A stretch of DNA of 7,458 nucleotides from Clostridiales bacterium (GTDB taxonomy: Bacteria; Bacillota; Desulfitobacteriia; Desulfitobacteriales; Desulfitobacteriaceae), in assembly GCA_027357125.1 (NCBI GenBank), contig DAHVVW010000096.1:1-7458 (forward strand), given 5' to 3'. The notes under the pieces were generated by a model. That model was not told where the DNA came from. It saw only the letters and a program-made list of their open reading frames with translations, and did not search any database. The position numbers and the translations under genes are program-made. Shown here in pieces: positions 1 to 3,938 of this stretch (the stretch's first letter is position 1; each line of letters starts with the position of its first letter).

Positions 1-133
1 AGTAGCCGTCGTTTATTTCATATGTACCTGAATAACCATAGACTAAAAGATAATAGGTCTGACCCGCGGTAGCATACCAAGAAACCTGTTCATTACTGGT
101 ACCACCGTTCATTGAAGATGTAATAACTGCCAT
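1..133 (-). CDS. Partial ORF resembling a PPC-type secreted domain; possibly a decayed gene
   Basis: Read on the minus strand from an ATG at 133, the frame stays open to the window edge (44 codons, 3' end missing). The peptide includes SWYATAGQTYYLLVYGYSG, which resembles the last strands of bacterial pre-peptidase C-terminal (PPC) beta-sandwich domains, where an aromatic-rich G-x-Y-Y-x-x-V-x-G-Y-S-G pattern is usual. PPC domains normally sit near the ends of secreted proteases and other exported proteins. Here the domain would start almost at the N-terminus with no signal peptide. In the same frame upstream, the residues DRQNEDSD precede the ATG and are themselves preceded by a TGA, so the true gene may be 5'-truncated or interrupted. 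A weak GAGG lies 8 nt before the ATG. Composition looks more AT-rich than the neighbouring genes. It is divergent from infC. The family match is by eye only; the reading frame is moderately supported, its function is not. Confidence 0.42.
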   Translation of the reverse strand, partial: MAVITSSMNGGTSNEQVSWYATAGQTYYLLVYGYSGTYEINDGY

Positions 134-171
134 GTCTGAATCCTCGTTTTGCCGGTCTCAATCCTCGTTTT
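134..171. repeat. Two 17-nt direct repeats with a 21-nt period
   Basis: GTCTGAATCCTCGTTTT (134-150) recurs as GTCTCAATCCTCGTTTT (155-171), differing at one base, with a 4-nt spacer. The 21-nt period equals seven codons. In the minus-strand frame of the flanking ORF the copies would read as a D-(K/R)-(E/Q)-N-E-D-S unit. The single differing base turns the serine TCA of the near copy into a TGA stop in the far copy. It looks like a remnant of an acidic coding repeat rather than a regulatory or CRISPR repeat. Confidence 0.55.
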
Positions 172-203
172 CCTTGTCCGAATCTGCACACGAAATCCAT
201 TCC

Positions 204-232
204 TTGACACATCCCTATTTCAAAGGTATAAT
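204..232 (+). promoter_or_regulatory. Consensus sigma-A promoter of the infC operon
   Basis: TTGACA (204-209) and TATAAT (227-232) both match the vegetative consensus exactly and are 17 bp apart, the ideal spacing. Transcription is expected to begin near 239. The gap to the infC start is about 160 nt and is filled by an attenuator leader. A perfect promoter limited by downstream attenuation is a sensible design for ribosomal-protein genes. No second promoter of similar quality is visible between here and infC. Confidence 0.9.
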
Positions 233-238
233 AACCTT

Positions 239-360
239 TAGTCAAGTAGAAGCCATCCGCTTCTCACCTCATGGCTGAAGTCGATGAGGTATCTTCGTAA
301 TCTGAGCTAGTAATTTGTGCTCATTTGGAAGACGGGTGGCTTATGCCCGTCTTTTTATTT
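239..360 (+). promoter_or_regulatory. L20-type autoregulatory leader (transcription attenuator) of infC-rpmI-rplT
   Basis: The leader can adopt two exclusive folds. In one, AAGCCATCCG (250-259) pairs with CGGGTGGCTT (333-342) over ten positions including one G-U. In the other, GACGGG (331-336) pairs with CCCGTC (346-351) to form a terminator. Other helices seen are AGAAG/CTTCT (248-252/260-264), AGCCAT/ATGGCT (251-256/271-276) and TGAGC/GCTCA (303-307/319-323). In Bacillus subtilis this operon is repressed by ribosomal protein L20 binding its leader and promoting premature termination; the Rfam L20_leader family covers such RNAs. Assignment to that family is from position, the AGAAGCCAYCCGCTTCTCACC-like segment and the fold; L20 binding here is inferred. 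rplT, the encoder of the presumed effector, is the third gene downstream. Confidence 0.8.
331..360 (+). terminator. Intrinsic terminator of the infC leader attenuator
   Basis: GACGGG (331-336) and CCCGTC (346-351) form a six-base-pair GC-rich stem with a nine-nucleotide loop, followed by TTTTTATTT (352-360). The 5' arm and loop are shared with the antiterminator pairing to 250-259, so the two structures cannot coexist. It lies 40 nt upstream of the infC start and therefore decides whether the operon is transcribed. Confidence 0.85.
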
Positions 361-399
361 TGTTGTTTGAGAGAAAGAATTACTTGGAGGTGGCTAATT

Positions 400-915
400 A
401 TTAGCAAGGATTTACGGATTAATGAAGAAATCCGGGCCCGGGAAGTGCGCCTGGTTGGAGAAGAAGGCGAGCAACTCGGGATTCTGTCAGGGCGTGACGC
501 TCTGCAAATTGCTCACGAAAAATCTTTAGACTTGGTTGAAATTGCGCCGACAGCGAAACCTCCTGTGTGCAAGCTGATGGACTATGGCAAGTTCAAGTAT
601 GAACAGTCTAAAAAGGACAAAGAGGCTCGCAAAAAGCATAAAGTGACCGAGATCAAAGAGGTTAAACTACGCCCTAATATTGAAGATCATGATTTCGAAA
701 CGAAAGCACGCAATGCCCAACGCTTTTTGAACGATGGAGACAAAGTAAAAGTTACGATTATGTTCCGGGGGCGGGAGATTACTCATCCGGACTTAGGAAA
801 GAAATTATGCCTGCGTCTTGCTGAGTTTGTAAAAGTAGAGGCAAATATAGAGCGTGAACCCAAGCTTGAAGGCCGCAATATGATTATGATTCTGACTCCT
901 GTTAAACATGACTAA
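400..915 (+). CDS. infC: Translation initiation factor IF-3
   Basis: IF-3 binds the 30S subunit, prevents premature 50S joining and checks start-codon and initiator-tRNA pairing. The 171-residue product has the normal length. The N-terminal domain (about 4-70) begins KDLRINEEIRAREVRLVG and ends with the family signature KPPVCKLMDYGKFKYE (53-68). A Lys/Arg-rich linker (71-82) leads to the C-terminal domain (about 85-168) with FRGREITH. No ATG, GTG or TTG fits the expected N-terminus. ATT at 400 gives M-S-K-D, as in B. subtilis, where infC also starts with ATT; GGAGGTGG (386-393) is the ribosome site. ATT at 397 is a close alternative. The upstream ATG at 325 is rejected because it precedes the attenuator hairpin and adds non-homologous residues. 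The rare start is known to permit IF-3 autoregulation in E. coli. It is the first gene of the infC-rpmI-rplT operon. Confidence 0.96.
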   Translation: MSKDLRINEEIRAREVRLVGEEGEQLGILSGRDALQIAHEKSLDLVEIAPTAKPPVCKLMDYGKFKYEQSKKDKEARKKHKVTEIKEVKLRPNIEDHDFETKARNAQRFLNDGDKVKVTIMFRGREITHPDLGKKLCLRLAEFVKVEANIEREPKLEGRNMIMILTPVKHD

Positions 916-936
916 CTGAGAGGGGGATATCCCAAC

Positions 937-1134
937 ATGCCTAAAATGAAAACACATCGCGGTGCCGCCAAACGATTCAAGAAGACCGGGACAGGAAAAA
1001 TTGTGCGCTATCATGCCTTCACCAGTCATATTCTGGAGAAAAAGTCGCCCAAACGCAAGCGTAATCTGCGTAAATCCGGCGTTATGGCTAAATCCGATGC
1101 CAAACGGGTTGAACGCCTGATTGCCTATCTTTAA
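937..1134 (+). CDS. rpmI: 50S ribosomal protein L35
   Basis: This encodes L35, a small, very basic protein of the large ribosomal subunit. The 65-residue product starts [20 protein letters not shown], the hallmark N-terminus of the family, and continues with the conserved [16 protein letters not shown] segment (31-46); family members are usually 64-66 residues. It begins 21 nt after the infC stop, with a purine-rich site AGGGGG (921-926). Placement between infC and rplT is the standard bacterial arrangement, so it shares their leader control. No anomaly is visible. Confidence 0.98.
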   Translation: MPKMKTHRGAAKRFKKTGTGKIVRYHAFTSHILEKKSPKRKRNLRKSGVMAKSDAKRVERLIAYL

Positions 1135-1197
1135 GATTGAAGTTATGAACCAGAATCGGTAAATAAAAATGAAACAGTTATTAAGGAGGTCTTCGCT

Positions 1198-1557
1198 ATG
1201 GCCCGAGTTAAAAGAGGGGTTACGAAGCATCAACGCCATAAGAAAATATTAAAATTAGCCAAAGGTTACCGGTGTGCAAAAAGCAAGCTTTTCCGCCCGG
1301 CGAATGAACAAGTTCTTAAGTCTTTAGCCTATGCATATGTTCACCGTAAAGATAAAAAGGGAGATTTCCGCAAGCTGTGGATTGCTCGGATTAATGCCGG
1401 TGCCCGCTTGAATGGGATGTCCTATAGCCGCATGATCAATGGCCTGAAGAAAGCGGGAGTGGTTGTCAACCGCAAGATGTTAGCTGAGCTCGCCATCAAT
1501 GATGCCGCTGCCTTTGCGCAATTGGTGAACGCTGCCAAGGCTGCTGTTAATCAGTAA
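1198..1557 (+). CDS. rplT: 50S ribosomal protein L20
   Basis: L20 binds 23S rRNA early in large-subunit assembly. The 119-residue product is of normal length, with the basic N-terminal extension [24 protein letters not shown] (1-24 region) and the conserved core [21 protein letters not shown] (about 57-77). Position 25 is Cys in RCAKSKLFR, where many homologues carry Gly. Start is ATG behind an excellent AAGGAGGT (1183-1190) 7 nt upstream. The 63-nt gap after rpmI shows no obvious hairpin. By analogy with B. subtilis, the protein is also the repressor that acts on the leader at 239-360, closing a feedback loop. A strong terminator follows directly. Confidence 0.98.
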   Translation: MARVKRGVTKHQRHKKILKLAKGYRCAKSKLFRPANEQVLKSLAYAYVHRKDKKGDFRKLWIARINAGARLNGMSYSRMINGLKKAGVVVNRKMLAELAINDAAAFAQLVNAAKAAVNQ

Positions 1558-1567
1558 ATAGTTAGAG

Positions 1568-1592
1568 AAAAGGATGCCCTGGCATCCTTTTT
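1568..1592 (+). terminator. Intrinsic terminator after rplT
   Basis: AAAAGGATGC and GCATCCTTTTT form a stem around the tetraloop CCTG (1578-1581), followed by a T tract ending at 1592. The A run before the stem mirrors the T run. It lies 11 nt past the rplT stop and should end most infC-operon transcripts. The methyltransferase at 1618 would then depend on read-through or an undetected promoter. Confidence 0.92.
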
Positions 1593-1617
1593 ATATACTG
1601 TATAGGGGTGAGTTTAG

Positions 1618-2412
1618 ATGCTCACATCATTGCACAACCCTCTGGTTAAACACGTGGTTTCTCTGCAGCGGCGCAAGGGCAGGGAGCAAGCTGGGGAGTT
1701 TATGATCGAGGGACGGCGCTTCCTGGAAGAAGCCTTGCGCAGGGGGGCTTCTATTACTCAGACGTTCCTGGTGCCAGAGAGAAAGCAGCCGGAATGGGAA
1801 CCCCTGTTAGCCGAGCTTGCACGTCGCCGGATTCCCGTGGAAGAAGTGGATGAGCGGGTCGTGCGCAAACTGAGCTTGACTGTAGAGCCCCAAGGGATGT
1901 TGGCTCTGGTAAAACAGGTAAAGTATGGCTGGGCCGATGTTATACCGGGCCCGGATACGGTGCTTTTAATCCTAGACGGAATTCAGGACCCGGGTAACTT
2001 GGGAACGATTTTGCGCACAGCCCTGGCAGCAGGAGTACAGGACGTTTGTCTTACTAAAGGGACGGTCGATCTCTATAATGACAAGGTCTTGCGCAGTACG
2101 ATGGGGGCTGTTTTTTCCCTAAAGATTCTTTGTAATCAAGAACCGAACGAGATTCTAAATTTCTGCCGGGCCAACTCGCTGCGTTTAGCCCTGGCTGATG
2201 TTGAAGGGACTCCTCCTTATAGCAGCGGGCTGTTAAAGCCCCCTTTGGCTTTAGTGATCGGAAATGAGGGTAATGGCCCGCACGAGATATTCCGCTCCGC
2301 TGCCGCGGAGAGAGTGGCGATACCTATGTTTAACCAGGTGGAGTCCCTGAACGCTGCGGTTGCGACCGCGATTTTGCTCTATGAGACCGTACGCCAGAGG
2401 GATTTCTTGTAA
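1618..2412 (+). CDS. SpoU/TrmH-family rRNA 2'-O-methyltransferase, YsgA/RlmP-like
   Basis: This is a SAM-dependent RNA ribose methyltransferase of the SPOUT superfamily. Residues 1 to about 105 form the substrate-binding domain (NPLVKHVVSL at 7-16, F-M-I-E-G-R at 28-33). The catalytic trefoil-knot domain carries the three SpoU motifs: LDGIQDPGNLGTILRTA (119-135, with N127 and R133), IGNEGNGP (214-221, with E217) and IPMFNQVESLNAAVA (235-249, with S243 and N245). At 264 residues it fits YsgA-like enzymes. In B. subtilis ysgA lies just upstream of pheS and encodes RlmP, which makes Gm2553 in the 23S rRNA A-loop; the same position here favours that role, but RlmB or another 2'-O-methyltransferase specificity cannot be excluded. 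Start is ATG with AGGGGTGA (1604-1611) 6 nt upstream. It sits after the rplT terminator, with no clear promoter of its own. Confidence 0.9.
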   Translation: MLTSLHNPLVKHVVSLQRRKGREQAGEFMIEGRRFLEEALRRGASITQTFLVPERKQPEWEPLLAELARRRIPVEEVDERVVRKLSLTVEPQGMLALVKQVKYGWADVIPGPDTVLLILDGIQDPGNLGTILRTALAAGVQDVCLTKGTVDLYNDKVLRSTMGAVFSLKILCNQEPNEILNFCRANSLRLALADVEGTPPYSSGLLKPPLALVIGNEGNGPHEIFRSAAAERVAIPMFNQVESLNAAVATAILLYETVRQRDFL

Positions 2413-2436
2413 AAAGGAAATTAAGTGTGCTATAAT
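2407..2436 (+). promoter_or_regulatory. Extended -10 promoter for the yqzL-like gene and pheST
   Basis: TGCTATAAT (2428-2436) is a perfect extended -10 element (TGn-TATAAT). TTGTAA (2407-2412) is a 4/6 match to the -35 consensus at an 18-bp spacer, and it overlaps the last codon and the stop codon of the methyltransferase gene. Transcription would start near 2443, ahead of the small ORF at 2485, and would read into the T-box. A weaker alternative, TTGAGC (2582-2587) with TGTAAA (2606-2611), could start a transcript directly at the T-box. Confidence 0.75.
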
Positions 2437-2484
2437 CGGGATGAAACGGTTCAGAAAGTCCAAGCCGAGAAAGGTGGTTCTCCG

Positions 2485-2610
2485 ATGTCACCTACTGATT
2501 GGTTGTGGAAAGTTTTCGAGGTAACCGGCTCCCCTGATGCCTATTTGCTTTACCGGCATTTTTTGAATGACCTAAGTGGGTTTGAGCAAATGATTCATAA
2601 AACCCTGTAA
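2485..2610 (+). CDS. YqzL-like small protein of unknown function
   Basis: The 41-residue product begins MSPTDWLWKVFEVTGSPDAY and continues LLYRHF. The pattern W-K-V-F-x-x-T-G-x-x-x-x-Y-L-L resembles the YqzL family of Firmicutes (B. subtilis YqzL is about 47 residues), which has no established function. No signal peptide or membrane segment is evident. ATG at 2485 is chosen because AAGGTGG (2471-2477) sits 7 nt upstream. A longer in-frame version from GTG at 2425 is rejected because that codon lies inside the promoter and the extra 20 residues do not look family-like. In B. subtilis yqzL lies near recO and era, so a location before pheS is notable. It is encoded between the likely promoter and the T-box and so should escape T-box control. 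The family call is by eye. Confidence 0.75.
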   Translation: MSPTDWLWKVFEVTGSPDAYLLYRHFLNDLSGFEQMIHKTL

Positions 2611-2620
2611 AAATGGGCTA

Positions 2621-2859
2621 AAACGATGATCGGGTTAAAAGGAGAGCTTTCTTTCAGGGAGGGAATGGCCGGAGACTGGAAGCCAGCCCAGAAAGTATCC
2701 TCCTCGCTGTGCGAGGTTAAAGTTCGCCTGAGAGTGGCTTATTGATAATGTAGATAAGCCCGGATGCTCTGCCGTTAACGGAGGGAAAGCGTGGCTTTGT
2801 GCCGAATCAGGGTGGTACCGCGGGTAAGATCTCGTCCCTTTGGGGATGGGATTTTTTTT
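2621..2859 (+). promoter_or_regulatory. T-box leader (tRNA-Phe-responsive switch) of pheST
   Basis: The canonical T-box sequence AGGGTGGTACCGCG is at 2809-2822, followed by a terminator whose 5' arm carries the partner CGTCCCT (2833-2839 region) for the antiterminator. Uncharged cognate tRNA binds such leaders and stabilises the antiterminator. Stem I can be traced: base TCGGG/CCTGA (2630-2634/2727-2731) beside GATGA (2625-2629) and GAG, like the usual K-turn; CTTTCT/AGAAAG (2647-2652/2690-2695); AGGGAG bulge (2656-2661); TGGC/GCCA (2666-2669/2682-2685) under a terminal loop. A second helix is GGCTTAT/ATAAGCC (2736-2742/2754-2760), and AAAGC/GCTTT (2786-2790/2794-2798) forms another. The best specifier candidate is TTC at 2723-2725 followed by G, matching Phe; an added hairpin at 2702-2716 just before it is atypical. 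T-box identity is certain; the specifier is inferred. Confidence 0.95.
2829..2859 (+). terminator. Intrinsic terminator of the pheST T-box
   Basis: ATCTCGTCCC (2829-2838) pairs with GGGATGGGAT (2843-2852) over ten positions, two of them G-U, around a TTTG loop. Eight T residues follow (2852-2859). The 5' arm overlaps the segment that pairs with the T-box AGGG, so the antiterminator and terminator exclude each other. It lies 44 nt before the pheS start. Confidence 0.92.
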
Positions 2860-2903
2860 AATATTTAAGAAAAACAGCTTACGTCTGGGAAGGGTGAGTC
2901 GAT

Positions 2904-3926
2904 TTGAAAGAGGAAGTTAGCCGGATAGAGGGACAAGCTCTGGCTGAACTAGCGCAAGCAGGGTCTCTTGAGGAGTTGCAGGATATAAAAGTGCGGGTCT
3001 TGGGAAAAAAAGGAAGCCTGACGGCCATGCTCAAACAGATGGGGACTCTGAGCCCGGAGGAACGCCCTGCTTTGGGACAGGTTGTCAATGAAACGCGCGA
3101 TCGCCTGGAACAAGCCTGGGCTAAGGCTGCACAAAGCCTGGAAAAGAAAGCCTTGGCCCTACGCCTGGAGGCGGAACGGCTTGACATTTCCCTGCCGGGA
3201 ACGATGCTTCCCCATGGGCACCAGCATCCTCTGACAAAAGTAATTGAGGAAATTGAAAATATTTTCCTCGGCATGGGTTTCCGGATTGCGGAAGGGCCGG
3301 AGATTGAGACGGATTATTATAACTTTGAAGCGCTCAATTTGCCGAAAGAACACCCTGCCCGGGAAATGCAAGATTCTTTCTATATTACGGAGGAGATCCT
3401 TTTACGTACCCAGACTTCTCCGGTGCAGATTAGGGCGATGGAGAAGCTTTATCCCGAGCTGCCGATTAAGATCATTGCGCCGGGTAAAGTGTACCGCAAA
3501 GATGATGATGCGACCCACTCCCCCATGTTTCATCAGGTGGAGGGTTTGGTTATCGACAAGGGTATTCGCATGTCGGATCTGAAAGGAATTCTCCTTAATT
3601 TCTCACGCCGGATGTTCGGGCCTTCCCGCGAAATCAGGCTGAGGCCCAGCTTTTTCCCGTTTACGGAACCAAGCGCGGAAGTGGATGTTTCCTGTATGCT
3701 GTGCGGCGGCTCGGGTTGCCGCACCTGCAAAGGCACGGGGTGGATTGAAATCCTGGGTTCAGGCATGGTGCACCCGCGGGTGCTGGAGATGGGCGGGTAT
3801 GACCCCAAAGAAGTGACAGGATTTGCTTTTGGCATGGGGGTGGAACGGATTGCCATGCTCAAATACGGGATTGAAGACATGCGTCTGCTGTTTGATAATG
3901 ACTTGCGCTTTTTACGGCAGTTTTAG
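2904..3926 (+). CDS. pheS: Phenylalanyl-tRNA synthetase alpha subunit
   Basis: PheS is the catalytic subunit of the cytosolic (alpha-beta)2 enzyme that charges tRNA-Phe with phenylalanine using ATP. The 340-residue product has normal length. An N-terminal coiled-coil tRNA-binding arm (about 1-90) precedes the class II core: [19 protein letters not shown] (108-126, motif 1 region), [20 protein letters not shown] (194-213, motif 2) and [14 protein letters not shown] (306-319, motif 3). The stretch C264-x2-C267-x4-C272-x2-C275 forms a four-cysteine knuckle found in Gram-positive homologues and absent from E. coli PheS; metal binding is possible but unproven here. Start is TTG at 2904, supported by AAGGGTGA (2890-2897) 6 nt upstream and by the expected N-terminal length. 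It is 12 nt upstream of pheT and controlled by the T-box. Confidence 0.98.
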   Translation: MKEEVSRIEGQALAELAQAGSLEELQDIKVRVLGKKGSLTAMLKQMGTLSPEERPALGQVVNETRDRLEQAWAKAAQSLEKKALALRLEAERLDISLPGTMLPHGHQHPLTKVIEEIENIFLGMGFRIAEGPEIETDYYNFEALNLPKEHPAREMQDSFYITEEILLRTQTSPVQIRAMEKLYPELPIKIIAPGKVYRKDDDATHSPMFHQVEGLVIDKGIRMSDLKGILLNFSRRMFGPSREIRLRPSFFPFTEPSAEVDVSCMLCGGSGCRTCKGTGWIEILGSGMVHPRVLEMGGYDPKEVTGFAFGMGVERIAMLKYGIEDMRLLFDNDLRFLRQF

Positions 3927-3938
3927 GGGGGTGGCAAG

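Noticed and set aside
134..171. CRISPR-like direct repeats
   Set aside because: Only two 17-nt copies with a 4-nt spacer, no further units and no cas genes; the 21-nt period fits codon repeats better.
325..399. ATG-initiated extension of IF-3
   Set aside because: The ATG precedes the attenuator hairpin, has no suitable ribosome site, and the added residues do not resemble IF-3; the SD at 386-393 points to ATT 397/400.
805..1239. Minus-strand ORF of 144 codons across infC, rpmI and rplT
   Set aside because: It is antisense to three conserved translation genes; the composition looks like a mirror of their codons.
2425..2484. GTG-initiated longer form of the YqzL-like protein
   Set aside because: The GTG overlaps the extended -10 element and would lie upstream of the expected transcription start; the ATG at 2485 has its own good ribosome site.
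2772..2781. CCGTTAACGG palindrome as a protein operator
   Set aside because: It lies within the T-box leader among other helices and is more simply an RNA hairpin element.
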